The notes: a model not told the origin generated them from the letters alone. A stretch of 64,000 nucleotides of DNA from JAIQFF01 sp963725615 (GCA_963725615.1 CAVRZO010000003.1:124001-188000); one strand, 5' to 3'; shown: positions 53,365-63,187, numbered from the stretch's first letter. Numbers and translations are program-made.

Positions 53365-56188
53365 TGACAGCCTTCCTCGTAAGCGGGAAATCGAGGTAGA
53401 ACGTTGTGCCCTGGCCGGGCGGGCTTTCCACTCGAATCTTTCCGGCATGCTCCTGAATAATTCCGTAGGTCACGGACAGGCCCAGGCCTGTGCCTTTGCC
53501 CTGACCCTCACGCGGCGAAGATTTGGTAGTGAAAAACGGATCGTAGATGCGCTGGATGTGCTCCTGCGCAATGCCGGTTCCGGTGTCGGACACGACTACA
53601 CTCACGCCATCGCCGTTCGATGTGGCCACCCGGAGGGTCCCACCTTCGGGCATGGCGTCCCGCGCGTTCAGAAACAGATTCAGGAAAACTTGCTGCAGGC
53701 GTCCGGAATTGCCGCTGATCAGCGGCAGATGGTCCGCCAGGTCGTCCTCGACCCTGATCTTGGTGATCTTGAACTGGTGCTCCAGCAGCGCCATGGTATC
53801 GCCGATGATCTTGTTGATGTTGACCTCGGTGAATTCCGTGCCGCTGGTGCGCGAGAAATTCAGCAGGTTATTCACAATCTCCGAAGCCCGGAAAGTCTGG
53901 CGGGTGATTTTCTCGAGCAGTCCGCCCTTTTGCGGATCATCCTGCAGTTGCTTGGACAGCATCTGGGCGTAAGAGGAAATCACGGCCAGCGGCGTGTTGA
54001 CTTCGTGCGCCACCCCGGCAGCCAGCAGGCCAATCGAGGAAAGCTTGTCAGCCTGTGAAAGTTGCGACTCCAGATCAATGCGTTCCGTGATGTCATCCAC
54101 AATGATCAGCCGCCCGATCACGTTGAACTTGCGCGTGACCAGCGGCGCAATGGCAACGTTCACCATGCGGCTCTCGCCGGTCGGCGTCGCCAGCCGGAAC
54201 TTGTACAGGTTGTTGATCCCGGGATTCTGCCGCACCCGGTAGAACTCTTGCACGAACTCCGAGGGAAATACCTCGCTCAGGGGCCGGGTCAGCGCCTGCC
54301 AGCGGGGCAGCGCGTACATGACTTCCATCTGGGAGTTCCAGGATTCGATACGGTCCGCCAGGTCAACCGCCATGACGCCCACGTTGATCGACTCGACGAT
54401 GTTTTCGTTGAAGTCCTTGAGGCGTTCGTACTCGGCAACCTTCTGTTCGAGCGACGCATAGAGGCGCGCATTCTGGATGGCGATGCCGATGTAGCCGGCC
54501 AGAGTTTCCAGCAACTCGATATCTTCGCTGGTCAGGAAATCGCCTTCCACCGTCTTGCCCAGGCCGAGGAATGCAATTGTCTTTTGCTGGGCGCGACAAG
54601 GAATGTAGTAATTCAGATCCAGCTTGGCGATGGTCTGCTGCGCGCTGGCCGTCTCGCGTGGGACCTGATGAACGTTCTCGAGGAAAAGATGCCCTGCCTC
54701 GGTCTCCGGCCGTGGGGCGCTGAGGAAGTTCAAGTCGAGTCCGCTGGTCTGAGTCATGCCGAAAGATGTCGCCAGCAGGAACTGGGGCGGCTCGCCGGCG
54801 GACAGGAAAATAGCCATGCGATCCACCAGCAAGGTCCGGGACAAACGATCGACCACCGAACTCAGCATCCGGTCCAGATCGGTTTCGGCGCTGAGCTCGC
54901 GGCCAAATTCAATCAGCGTCTTGCGGTAGTCATAACGCGTGCGATAGAAGAACTGGTCAATCCGCTCCTGGATCCACTTGCGCACCGGATCGAACAGCAG
55001 CGCCGTGACTACCATGGCCAGGACCAGGCCAAAGGGTCCCGAACTCGGCACCTGGGTGTGGACCAGTTCAGCCACGCCCGCCACTACGGCGAAGTAGACT
55101 CCGACAATGGCGCCCGCCGCCAGGGTGTAGACCATGCCGCGTTTGAAGATCAGGTCAACGTCCATCAACCGGTAGCGGAAGATGGCATATCCGAAGGTCA
55201 GCGGCAGCAGACCCAGCGACAGAACGGAAACTTTCATCGCCGAACTCGGCATCGCACCGGTCAGGTAAGGGATCACGTAGAACAGCGTAAAGGGTGCGAT
55301 CGCGAGAATGGTGCCGCGCGTAACCCACTTGAGCTGCTGGCGGAGAATCGGCGTACCGGCCCGTCGGTAGCTGTCCCACAACACGGCCGCCGCGATGACA
55401 AAGAACAGGGCCAGGTAGCCCATCTGTATCCGGTCGAGGTTCCAGCGCACTCGCTCGCTGGCTTTCAGCACCCGGAGCGCGAAGATGTGCATTCCGAGCA
55501 GCAGCATTCCAGGGACGTAAATTGCAGAGACGATCCGCGGATGTTTACGGACAAAGCCGCGCTTCTCGGGGAAGGTCAGGACAAAGTGCAGGAACAATGC
55601 CGGCTGCAGCAACCAGGCCGTAACGTTTCCCCAGTAAATGATCCAGTCAAACTGGTTCAGTTTCCCTGTGAACTTGAAGGCGTAAAAAATGAATGAGACC
55701 AGGCAAAAAATGTAGAAGTGGGTGGAACTCGGCGCCGTCCAACGCCGCAGCAGGACATAGAGCCCGATGCCCAGGTAGATCAGGGCAATAAAGCGCAGCC
55801 AGAAGTTCAGCGAGCGCTCGGCGGGAATCAGAATGACGGTCGTGTCCAGCGGGACCGACTGCCTTGTGAGGGAATACGTCGCCTTCGACCACGCCCCCAC
55901 TCGGTAAACCTGTCGCATGCGGGCGGTGGTGTCTTTTACGTCATGCTGGTTGATCGCGGTCAGCCGATCGCCGGCCCGAATCCCGGCCTTGTCCCCCGGG
56001 CCGTTCGGCTCCACGCGGTTGGCCACCAGGCCGCCGTCGTTTCCAGCCTGTTCCATCCACCAGACGCCATCCGAGGGAATCTGGAACTCGGCTTCCTTTT
56101 GGAAATTGATCCAGGCCAGAACCACAGCTGCCGTGGTCAAGAGAATCAGCAGGCCGGCTGTAAAGCGGATTTGGAAGTCCCGGTTCAT
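53357..56188 (-). CDS. Membrane histidine kinase with PDZ, multi-span, GAF, PAS, HisKA and HATPase domains
   Basis: About 943 residues. Order: one membrane span (~9-28), a periplasmic PDZ-like domain (VEPNGPGDKAGIRAGDRLTA), six to eight further spans, a GAF domain, a PAS domain (ESINVGVMAVDLADRIESWN), HisKA with the phospho-His in GVAHEVNTPLAVISSY, and an ATPase with N box NLFLNARDAMPEGG and G boxes DTGTGIAQ and GKGTGLGLSV. The ATG at 56188 gives the first span directly; one at 56269 adds 27 polar residues. It precedes and overlaps its response regulator. A periplasmic PDZ in a kinase suggests sensing of protein C-termini or envelope stress (inference). Confidence 0.92.
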   Translation of the reverse strand: MNRDFQIRFTAGLLILLTTAAVVLAWINFQKEAEFQIPSDGVWWMEQAGNDGGLVANRVEPNGPGDKAGIRAGDRLTAINQHDVKDTTARMRQVYRVGAWSKATYSLTRQSVPLDTTVILIPAERSLNFWLRFIALIYLGIGLYVLLRRWTAPSSTHFYIFCLVSFIFYAFKFTGKLNQFDWIIYWGNVTAWLLQPALFLHFVLTFPEKRGFVRKHPRIVSAIYVPGMLLLGMHIFALRVLKASERVRWNLDRIQMGYLALFFVIAAAVLWDSYRRAGTPILRQQLKWVTRGTILAIAPFTLFYVIPYLTGAMPSSAMKVSVLSLGLLPLTFGYAIFRYRLMDVDLIFKRGMVYTLAAGAIVGVYFAVVAGVAELVHTQVPSSGPFGLVLAMVVTALLFDPVRKWIQERIDQFFYRTRYDYRKTLIEFGRELSAETDLDRMLSSVVDRLSRTLLVDRMAIFLSAGEPPQFLLATSFGMTQTSGLDLNFLSAPRPETEAGHLFLENVHQVPRETASAQQTIAKLDLNYYIPCRAQQKTIAFLGLGKTVEGDFLTSEDIELLETLAGYIGIAIQNARLYASLEQKVAEYERLKDFNENIVESINVGVMAVDLADRIESWNSQMEVMYALPRWQALTRPLSEVFPSEFVQEFYRVRQNPGINNLYKFRLATPTGESRMVNVAIAPLVTRKFNVIGRLIIVDDITERIDLESQLSQADKLSSIGLLAAGVAHEVNTPLAVISSYAQMLSKQLQDDPQKGGLLEKITRQTFRASEIVNNLLNFSRTSGTEFTEVNINKIIGDTMALLEHQFKITKIRVEDDLADHLPLISGNSGRLQQVFLNLFLNARDAMPEGGTLRVATSNGDGVSVVVSDTGTGIAQEHIQRIYDPFFTTKSSPREGQGKGTGLGLSVTYGIIQEHAGKIRVESPPGQGTTFYLDFPLTRKAVNV

Positions 56189-56439
56189 CGACCGCAACGG
56201 CTCCTGGTTGAGGGCGGGGGAAAGACCCGAAAGATGGCTAAGCACGTCGGGGGCCACGGCTGGGCGCAAGGGAGAACCTCTAAATCATTTCAACCAAAAG
56301 ACTTTACCGATTATAGAACTGCTGTGGAAGTAAAGCTATGTTTTTTGGAAGGCTTCTGTGGGGTTTGGTAACTCCATACGCACCAGAAGTTTAAGGGTAA
56401 GCTGCAACTCTGCCCGATTAGGACTAAAGCTGTGGATTT

Positions 56440-56535
56440 TCTTTGCGTCCTTTGCGGTCCCTTTGCGCACTTTGCGGTTCAAAGCTCTTTAACCGCAAAG
56501 ATCGCAAAGGGGACCGCAAAGGTCGCAAAGAGAGT
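56440..56535. repeat. Family C (CTTTGCG) palindrome in the kinase-argD gap
   Basis: Four CTTTGCG units on the left and four CGCAAAG units on the right around GTTCAAAGCTCTTTAACC; the best copy of the family. It fills the downstream part of the gap between the divergent kinase (start 56188) and argD (start 56575). In the rest of that gap (56189-56439) I see no gene. Confidence 0.88.
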
Positions 56536-56574
56536 CCCACAGCGGGCCGAGTCCGGCTAGAATTGTTACCTCCC

Positions 56575-57777
56575 ATGACCAAAACAGCCGAAATCATCGA
56601 GCGCGAGCGCCATTTCCTTTTGCCGACCTATAACCGCTACCCCATCGCGCTGGACCGGGGCAAAGGAGTGTTCCTGTTCGACTGCGAAGGCAATCGCTAC
56701 CTGGATTTCGTTGCCGGCCTCGGGGTGAACGCCCTCGGCCATGCCCATCCTCGGGTGCTGAAGGTCATCCGCGAGCAGGCCGCCCGGGCGATACATTTTT
56801 CTAACCTCTACTACAACGAATACCAGGGACGCCTGGCCGAGAAGCTCTGCCAGCTCTCGGGCTTGAATCGCGCCTTCTTCTCCAACAGCGGCACCGAGGC
56901 CATCGAGGGCTCGATCAAGCTGGCCCGGCTGGCGGGACACCGCGCCGGGGGAGCAGCCAAGAGCCAACTGGTCGCCCTGGAGGGTTCGTATCACGGACGA
57001 ACTTTCGGCGCCATGTCGCTCACCGGGCAGGACAAATATCGCAAGGGATTCGAACCGTTGCTCGAAGACGTCAAGTTTGTCCCACGCAACAATCTCGAAG
57101 CATTGCGCGTTGCCATTAACGACCAGACTTGCGCCATCGTGCTCGAGCCCATCTTCGGAGAAGGCGGCATCTACGAATGTTCCACCGAATTTCTTCGGGA
57201 GTGCCGCGCCTTGGCCGACCGTCATCGGTCCGCTCTGATCTTCGACGAAATCCAATGCGGCCTCGGCCGTACCGGAACTATCTTTGCCTTCCAGGCATTC
57301 GGTGTAACCCCTGATATCGTCGCTATCGCCAAACCGATTGCCGCGGGTCTGCCGCTCGGTGCTTTTCTGGCTAAGGAAGAATTTGCCTCTGCGATTTCCG
57401 CCGGACAGCACGGAACAACTTTTGGCGGCGGTCCGCTGGCCTGTCGCGTCGCCCTCGAATACCTGGCCATCGTCGAAGAAGAAAAGCTTCTGGAAAATGT
57501 GATCCGGGTAGGAACTTATCTGCAGGAGGAGCTGAAGGCCCTGGCCGGACGGAATGCTGCGATAGAGGAAGTTCGGGGGCGAGGCCTGATCCAAGGTCTG
57601 CAGCTGGCCATTCCGGCGCGTCCCATCGTCGAGGAGGCCCTGGCTGAAGGCGTGCTCTTCAACAGCACACAGGACTCAGTCCTGCGTTTTCTGCCGCCCT
57701 TCCTGCTGCAGGAAAAGCACGTGGACAAAGGCATGCGTGTGCTGAAGAAATTATTGCGGAAGAAACCGCCGGCGTAG
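56575..57777 (+). CDS. argD: Acetylornithine aminotransferase-type class-III transaminase
   Basis: 400 residues, the normal ArgD length. Seen: LPTYNRYPIALDRGKGVFLF, FSNSGTEAIEGSIKLAR, the Asp motif LIFDEIQCGLGRTG, the PLP lysine in VAIAKPIAAGLPLGAF, and TTFGGGPLACRVALEYL. It makes N-acetylornithine (or succinyl-DAP) with glutamate as amino donor. The ATG at 56575 is chosen; the open frame extends upstream only through the CTTTGCG palindrome. No other arginine gene is adjacent, so arginine synthesis is the family default, not proven by context. Confidence 0.88.
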   Translation: MTKTAEIIERERHFLLPTYNRYPIALDRGKGVFLFDCEGNRYLDFVAGLGVNALGHAHPRVLKVIREQAARAIHFSNLYYNEYQGRLAEKLCQLSGLNRAFFSNSGTEAIEGSIKLARLAGHRAGGAAKSQLVALEGSYHGRTFGAMSLTGQDKYRKGFEPLLEDVKFVPRNNLEALRVAINDQTCAIVLEPIFGEGGIYECSTEFLRECRALADRHRSALIFDEIQCGLGRTGTIFAFQAFGVTPDIVAIAKPIAAGLPLGAFLAKEEFASAISAGQHGTTFGGGPLACRVALEYLAIVEEEKLLENVIRVGTYLQEELKALAGRNAAIEEVRGRGLIQGLQLAIPARPIVEEALAEGVLFNSTQDSVLRFLPPFLLQEKHVDKGMRVLKKLLRKKPPA

Positions 57778-57859
57778 CCGGGACAAAAATGCGGAGAGCC
57801 GAAGCTCCCCGCGAAAAAGGCAATAGAGGCGATATCACTTACATAGAGGATTACCGCGG

Positions 57860-58780
57860 TTGCGGAGTTGTCCGGCGCGAAAAGAAACCCAGTTGACTCA
57901 CGGCTCAGAAATCCAAACCAGGCTCCACGACTCAATGCCGGCTGACGAATGCTGGTCTGAGCTCGATGGCTACCGCATGCGCTATCTACGTCGCGGCTCC
58001 GGACCACCATTGCTTCTGTTGCACGGATTGCTCGGATACTCCTTCTCCTGGCGGTTCGCTTTGCCCGCACTGGCCGAGAAAGCCACGGTGTACGCCGTAG
58101 ATATGCCGGGCGCGGGCTTTTCCGACCGGCCGCCCCAGGCGAAGGGCAGCTTCCGCGCCCGCGCTGAACGTCTCCTGCGCTTTCTGGACAACATGGGGGT
58201 CGATTCGTGCGATCTTTTGGGAACATCGCATGGCGGTGCGATCGCCATGAGGGCGGCGGCCCTTGCGCCGGAGCGGGTCAGGAGCCTGATTCTGGTCGCG
58301 CCGGTTAACCCGTGGTCGGCCCACGGCCGGCGGCTCGCGCCTTTTCTTAGCAGTGCGCCGGTTTCGTGGCTGCTTCTGCGCTGCGAACCGTGCCTGGGAA
58401 TTGTCCATGACACGCTATTGCGCCGCCTTTACGGCGATCCTGCGCGTATTCCTCCAGGCACGCTTGAAGGCTATTCGGCTGCCTTCAAGATTCCCGGGAC
58501 GCTTAATTATGGTCTGGGTGTAGTGAAGTCATGGAACTACGATCTTGCCGACCTGGAATCGGCGCTGCCCCGCATCGCAAATATCCCCACTCTGCTCCTC
58601 TGGGGCAGCATGGATACGGCGGTTAGTCCGGCATCGGCGCAGCGGCTGCGCCAAGAGTTCAAGCATTGCGAGGTTGAGACTTTTGACGGAGTCGGGCATT
58701 TGCCATACGAAGAGGTTCCAGAGCGATTCAACTCATCAGTGATTGCTTTCCTGTCCAGAAATTCCCCGGAAACCCGCTGA
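57860..58780 (+). CDS. Alpha/beta-hydrolase
   Basis: About 306 residues from a TTG at 57860; starts at 57893 (TTG) or 57935 (ATG, MPADECWSE) are as likely, because homologous sequence begins at YRMRYLRRGSGPPLLLLHG. Oxyanion motif LLHGLLG, nucleophile in LLGTSHGGAIAM, acid in WGSMDTAVSP and histidine in GVGHLPYEE form a full triad. It is cytosolic, with no signal peptide. Substrate unknown; esterase, lactonase or C-C hydrolase are all possible. Confidence 0.85.
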   Translation: MRSCPARKETQLTHGSEIQTRLHDSMPADECWSELDGYRMRYLRRGSGPPLLLLHGLLGYSFSWRFALPALAEKATVYAVDMPGAGFSDRPPQAKGSFRARAERLLRFLDNMGVDSCDLLGTSHGGAIAMRAAALAPERVRSLILVAPVNPWSAHGRRLAPFLSSAPVSWLLLRCEPCLGIVHDTLLRRLYGDPARIPPGTLEGYSAAFKIPGTLNYGLGVVKSWNYDLADLESALPRIANIPTLLLWGSMDTAVSPASAQRLRQEFKHCEVETFDGVGHLPYEEVPERFNSSVIAFLSRNSPETR

Positions 58781-58860
58781 CTACCCCCTGTCCCAAAGGT
58801 ATTTCCGGCGCACCCGCCGCCCGCCTGATACTTTGAAGAGAGAACGTAACCGAGAGACTT

Positions 58861-59130
58861 TTGAAAGCCTATACCAAGCGAATTCTGATCCTGATCGTGG
58901 GCTGGGCCTTCATAGCGTTGGGAATCCTGGGCCTGTTTTTGCCCATCCTGCAGGGTGTGCTGTTTCTGCTCGTCGGCCTGATCATCCTGTCGTCGGAGTA
59001 CGTGTGGGCTCATCGCCTGCTGGCCAAGTTGCGGGAGCGCTTTCCGAAGATCGGCCGGACCGCGGACCTGGCGACCGAGAAGGCGACGGCATGGTTACGG
59101 CGCATTACTGGTCACCCCAAAACGGATTGA
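58861..59130 (+). CDS. PGPGW-type small membrane protein
   Basis: 89 residues from a TTG. Two adjacent membrane spans (LILIVGWAFIALGILGLFLP and VLFLLVGLIILSS) joined by a short turn, then a basic amphipathic tail (AHRLLAKLRERFPKIGR). This fits the PGPGW/TIGR02611 transmembrane group of unknown role. It is 81 bases downstream of the alpha/beta-hydrolase and just before the DUF58 gene, all on one strand. Confidence 0.75.
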   Translation: MKAYTKRILILIVGWAFIALGILGLFLPILQGVLFLLVGLIILSSEYVWAHRLLAKLRERFPKIGRTADLATEKATAWLRRITGHPKTD

Positions 59131-59175
59131 TGCTCCGTCGGGGCGGTGCTAACCTCAAAACAGCGAATCGCGCAC

Positions 59176-60615
59176 ATGGCTGATCCCGTAATATCCGCAG
59201 CGCCCGCTCCGGCCGACACCATTCGTTCGCGCGCCGGCTTCCTGGATTTCGAAATCCCCGAGATCTGGAAACGTTTTTTGCTTGCCCTCCTCGGACTGAT
59301 GCTGGCGTTTGCGGCGGCGATGTTTTCGACGGTGGCGCGCGAATCCGGCAGCCTCTGGACCACGGTCATTCTGGCTTCGATCGCGCTGACGCTGGCCGTC
59401 GTGGTGGGCCTGACTACAGTTCCGTATCTGGCACGGCGGGTTGCGGGCGGCCGCGTTCGTGATGCCTTCAACTACGACGTGACCGGAGTGGGTATCATCT
59501 ATGTCGTGACCGTCCTGCTGATCGGGGTTGCGGCCCTGAATACCGGCAACAACCTGCTTTACGTGATCGTGGCGGCCATGCTGGCGGCCATCCTGGTATC
59601 GGGTGTGGCGTCGGCGATCGTATTGCGCGACCTGGAACTGGATGTCCGTTTGCCCGAGCAGGTTTTCGCGGGCTGTCCCACACTGGGGAAAATCGTAATC
59701 CGGAACCGCCGCCGTTGGCTGCCTTCATTTTCGATCAGCGTGGTGCCGCTCAAGCAAAAACCCAAGGCGAAGTGGCAATCGGTGCCCACGACTTTCGGTT
59801 TTCCGCCGGGGCGACCCGCAGCCCAGCAATGGGTGAGACTGCCGGACCGCCAGTTTCGCCGCGTCGCCGATGACGGCGCGACTCCGCCCGGAATCTTCAC
59901 CAAGTCGGCTTACTTTCCGTATATTCCGGCGGCGGCTGAACTTACGGCCGAGTTGGCATTATGCTTTCCACGTCGCGGGCGCTATCAACAGAACAGCTTT
60001 GGCTTGGCCACCCGTTTTCCCTTCGCCTTTCTTACCAAGACCCGGCGCGTAGCGTTGGCGCGTGAAATCCTGGTATATCCGCCGGTAGAGACCACCGATG
60101 AATTCTTTGAAGTGATCCCGCAGATTGCCGGCGAATTTGAGAGCTTCGCCCGCGGCCGCGGCGATGATCTGTATCTCATCCGCGAGTACATGCCGGAAGA
60201 TTCCGCCCGCCACGTAGACTGGAAAGCCACCGCCAAGTCGGGGTCGCTGAAAGTCCGCGAGTTCAGCCGCGAGGACGAACGCAAGCTGCGCATCGTTTTC
60301 GACAATCCCGGTCCGGGGAGCATTTCCGAGCAGGCTTACGAAAATGCAGTGACGGCAGCGGCGTCATTGGGCTGGCACTTCGCAGAAGCAAATGCCGAAC
60401 TGTCCTTTGTAGCGCAGGACTATCGGGGAGGGGTGGAGATTTACGACTTCCTCGAATATCTCGCAACCGTAGCTCCCCAAACTGGGTCGTCGGTGCTCGA
60501 CACTCTGGAAATTTCGGGCGGCTACAACGTCATTCTAACCACTCGTCCGCGCGGAACAATTCCCGCCGGTCTTTGGGCTTGTTCGTACTTTATTTTCATC
60601 GGGACTCAGAACTGA
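59176..60615 (+). CDS. DUF58 protein with two membrane spans
   Basis: About 480 residues. Two N-terminal spans (LLALLGLMLAFAAAMF and VGIIYVVTVLLIGVAAL), an extended beta region, and the DUF58 core YMPEDSARHVDWKATAKSGS followed by VREFSREDERKLRIVFD, a von Willebrand A-like fold start. DUF58 genes usually stand with a MoxR ATPase and a transglutaminase; neither is present. Start ATG 59176 or GTG 59146, undecided as no clear ribosome site precedes either. Confidence 0.88.
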   Translation: MADPVISAAPAPADTIRSRAGFLDFEIPEIWKRFLLALLGLMLAFAAAMFSTVARESGSLWTTVILASIALTLAVVVGLTTVPYLARRVAGGRVRDAFNYDVTGVGIIYVVTVLLIGVAALNTGNNLLYVIVAAMLAAILVSGVASAIVLRDLELDVRLPEQVFAGCPTLGKIVIRNRRRWLPSFSISVVPLKQKPKAKWQSVPTTFGFPPGRPAAQQWVRLPDRQFRRVADDGATPPGIFTKSAYFPYIPAAAELTAELALCFPRRGRYQQNSFGLATRFPFAFLTKTRRVALAREILVYPPVETTDEFFEVIPQIAGEFESFARGRGDDLYLIREYMPEDSARHVDWKATAKSGSLKVREFSREDERKLRIVFDNPGPGSISEQAYENAVTAAASLGWHFAEANAELSFVAQDYRGGVEIYDFLEYLATVAPQTGSSVLDTLEISGGYNVILTTRPRGTIPAGLWACSYFIFIGTQN

Positions 60616-60724
60616 TGCGCAGATTGCCCGCGTCATACATGCAGCCACAGGACGGGTGGTTGCATCCCAAGAGGGAAGCGCCACTTTCCCTGGCCCGCCG
60701 AAACTTCAAAGAGGTGAACAGGAC

Positions 60725-61732
60725 ATGAAATGCAAGCATCTCTCGCTCGTGAGTGCCGGGCTGTCGCTTCTTCTGTTGGCGCTTTCCCCGCTGCCTGCGC
60801 AGGGGCAGAAATCTCTGGAGATCCCTTCCGGTACGTCGATCCGGGTGCGCATGATTGACAGCCTCAGCAGTGAAAAGACCCAGGTGGGCGACACGTTCCA
60901 CGGCACGCTGGACGAAGCGATTCAAGTGAATGGCCGAGAACTGTACCCCAAGGGCGCCGATGTCATCGGCCGCGTCACCGACGCGCATCCTACCGGCCGC
61001 CTCAGCGAACCCGGCGAACTCGACCTGGTGGTGAATACCGTGAGCTCGGGAACGGTGGCGGCTTCGATCAACGTAGAGCCGCTAGTGATCAAAGGCGAAT
61101 CACACGCTAAGAGCAACGTCACCAAAATCGGTGGCGGAGCGGTGCTCGGCGCCGTGATCGGAGCCATTGCGGGTGGAGGCAAAGGCGCCGCGATCGGCAC
61201 CGTGGCCGGCGGGGCCGCCGGAACCGGTGCGGCTGCGGCCACCGGCAAGAAGCCGGCGATTGTGGATTCGGAAGCTGTCCTCACTTTTGTGACTTCCTCG
61301 ACATCCATGTCTGCGCCCCCGCCGCTGGCCAACTCCTCCTCCAGCGAAGTGTCGCCTCCCGCACCTGCGCCTCCTTCTTCTGATGCCCCTCCACCTTCGG
61401 ATTCGGCGACGCCCGCGGATGACAACACGCCGTTGTTTACCCTGCGCGATCGCAGGACGATCCGAACCTGCGTTAACGAACATGCATCCGACCTTCCCGC
61501 CAGCGCAACCCAGCGCCCCGAACTGCCGTCCGGATCAGAACGTCAGATACGCCGCGGGGGAAGTTTGCCTTCCGAGGTTCAGAACCAGGCTCAGTCCCTG
61601 CCTCTGGCCTGTGAAGAGCAGCTGCCTCGGCTACCGAATGATCTGGAGCGGGTCGTCTATGGTGGGCGAGTCCTGTTGATCGACAGCAAGAGTCGTGTGC
61701 TGGACACGTTCTATCTCGATCAAAATCAATAA
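60725..61732 (+). CDS. Exported glycine-zipper protein with Pro/Ser linker and RcnB-like tail
   Basis: 335 residues. The ATG at 60725 has AAAGAGG upstream and gives a signal peptide (KCKHLSLVSAGLSLLLLALSP, cleavage near AQG). Residues ~30-120 are a beta-rich domain (IPSGTSIRVRMIDSLSSEKT), then a glycine zipper (GAVLGAVIGAIAGGGKGAA) that may insert in a membrane, a Pro/Ser/Ala-rich linker, and a C-terminal domain ending ERVVYGGRVLLIDSKSRVLD. That tail recalls a repeat found in many acidobacterial secreted proteins. An envelope role is inferred; mechanism unknown. Confidence 0.75.
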   Translation: MKCKHLSLVSAGLSLLLLALSPLPAQGQKSLEIPSGTSIRVRMIDSLSSEKTQVGDTFHGTLDEAIQVNGRELYPKGADVIGRVTDAHPTGRLSEPGELDLVVNTVSSGTVAASINVEPLVIKGESHAKSNVTKIGGGAVLGAVIGAIAGGGKGAAIGTVAGGAAGTGAAAATGKKPAIVDSEAVLTFVTSSTSMSAPPPLANSSSSEVSPPAPAPPSSDAPPPSDSATPADDNTPLFTLRDRRTIRTCVNEHASDLPASATQRPELPSGSERQIRRGGSLPSEVQNQAQSLPLACEEQLPRLPNDLERVVYGGRVLLIDSKSRVLDTFYLDQNQ

Positions 61733-61754
61733 GTTCGACGCCGCTATCACAGGC

Positions 61755-61867
61755 CACATCGGGACAGCCGCCCTCGGCTGTCCGGGCGAGCGCAGAGCTC
61801 GACGCATTAAGCAAGAAAACTCGTGCAGCCTTGCTCGACCACGACAGCCGAGGGCGGCGGTTCCCAC
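61755..61867. repeat. Family A element (copy 12)
   Basis: GGACAGCCG/CGGCTGTCC hairpin, CGAGC-GCAGA-GCTCG, a centre, then CAGCCGAGGGCGGCGGTTCCC, which is complementary to the left end. It begins 22 bases after the stop of the glycine-zipper gene; the remaining ~150 bases to the next gene hold nothing recognised. Confidence 0.8.
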
Positions 61868-62014
61868 GCAGTCCGTGGTCATTCCGGTAACCATTACTTC
61901 CGATTACCTTGGTACATTGACCGTTCGAGCCGACCTGCTAAGGTATGCATAAGAGAAGTCTAATCGCAGCATTCCGTCAACCGTGGCGCCCCCGGCTGGC
62001 AGAAGAAATGGTTG

Positions 62015-62932
62015 ATGACCGCTGACCAACAAACCGCGCTCTGGATCGCCCACCCCATACTTCAACTGGCGGTGGCTGGGGCGATGTTCCGCCACAAGTT
62101 GCATCGTTTGTTTCCTGTTTTCTTCTCATACATCTGCTTCCAGATTTTCGCGTTTTGTATTTTGTTCCCGATGTCCTCGCAATGGGTCAGCGCGAGTTAT
62201 ACGCTGTACTTCTGGACCTACTGGGCGTGTTCTGCGGTCAACCTCGTCCTGGGGTTCATGGTCATCTACGAAATCTTCCTGGATGTGTTCCGTCCCTACT
62301 ACACACTGAAAGACCTTGGAACGGTGCTTTTCAAGTGGGCTGCTCTCGTGATGTCGCTGGTCGGCTTCGTGGTGGCGGCATCGAGTCCGACAGGTGAGCA
62401 GGGGCCGATCGTACAGGCCGTCATCACCGTGACCCGCTGCGTGCGCGTGGCGCAGGTGGGACTCATTCTGTTTCTCCTGGTTTTTTCCCGCTACCTGGGC
62501 GTGTCGTGGAAACAACATAGTTTCGGACTCTCGCTGGGCCTGGGTCTATCTGCGGGAGTCGAACTCGGCACGCTGGCTTTTCTTGTGAGTGGCCATGCGT
62601 CCGAAGTTTCAGTCCACGTGATCAACCTCGTGGCCTATAACCTTGCCATTCTCATCTGGTTCGGTTACGCCCTGGTTAAGAGCGCGGCGCGAGCGCCGGG
62701 AGCAGAGTTGTTTGCGTCGCACCGTTGGGAGAGAGGTCTCTCCGATATTCAGAGTCCGGCGCAGGCCGATTCGCTCATCCCGATGTTCGAGAGCATGGTC
62801 GATCGCGCTTTCTCGCGCACCCAGGCCGACTATTCGCCCAAGAAGGCGGCGCCCGATTCCGTGGCGGAACCGGCTCTCTCCATTCCAAGCGGAATCCACG
62901 CTGTCCCAGCCCAGAGTCGCCGGGTTCACTAA
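62015..62932 (+). CDS. Multi-span membrane protein, unknown
   Basis: About 305 residues with seven hydrophobic spans in the first 230 (e.g. FFSYICFQIFAFCILFPM, AALVMSLVGFVVAASS, VGLILFLLVFSRYLGVSW), then a ~75-residue soluble tail. The ATG at 62015 follows an alternative TTG by one codon; AGAAGAA lies upstream. The seven-span topology recalls sensor-type membrane domains, but no motif is recognised. Confidence 0.75.
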   Translation: MTADQQTALWIAHPILQLAVAGAMFRHKLHRLFPVFFSYICFQIFAFCILFPMSSQWVSASYTLYFWTYWACSAVNLVLGFMVIYEIFLDVFRPYYTLKDLGTVLFKWAALVMSLVGFVVAASSPTGEQGPIVQAVITVTRCVRVAQVGLILFLLVFSRYLGVSWKQHSFGLSLGLGLSAGVELGTLAFLVSGHASEVSVHVINLVAYNLAILIWFGYALVKSAARAPGAELFASHRWERGLSDIQSPAQADSLIPMFESMVDRAFSRTQADYSPKKAAPDSVAEPALSIPSGIHAVPAQSRRVH

Positions 62933-63159
62933 CCGTTTCATCTTCTGCCGATTTTGTTTCATCCCTGCCTGGCGGGCCCTCTCGTTCGGTCCACACCTCA
63001 CCTAATACTTAAACAAGAGTCGCGATCAGCCGCCAATGTCGGGGCGAACGCGTACATAGAGAACCGGGGCGCGACGTCTTGATGTGCCGCGGCGTTTTCA
63101 ATTCTCGTCTCAAATCGGGACTCCGCGAGCTCGCGCGATGGCCGCGGTGCAGAAAAGAG
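62933..63159. other. Intergenic stretch without recognised features
   Basis: Between the seven-span protein and the promoter of the small secreted peptide. No ORF with a ribosome site, no tRNA and no member of the repeat families was seen. Confidence 0.5.
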
Positions 63160-63187
63160 TAGACGGGCGGTTGCGCTTCTGTATAAT
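63160..63187 (+). promoter_or_regulatory. Sigma-70-type promoter of the small secreted peptide gene
   Basis: Perfect -10 TATAAT at 63182-63187 and a 4-of-6 -35 TAGACG at 63160-63165, spacing 16. The predicted start is ~46 bases before the ATG. Confidence 0.6.

Noticed and set aside
54062..55696. 544-residue plus-strand open frame opposite the histidine kinase
   Set aside because: Polar, Gln/His/Arg-rich product without domains, wholly antisense to a gene with clear kinase motifs; a by-product of high-GC codon bias.
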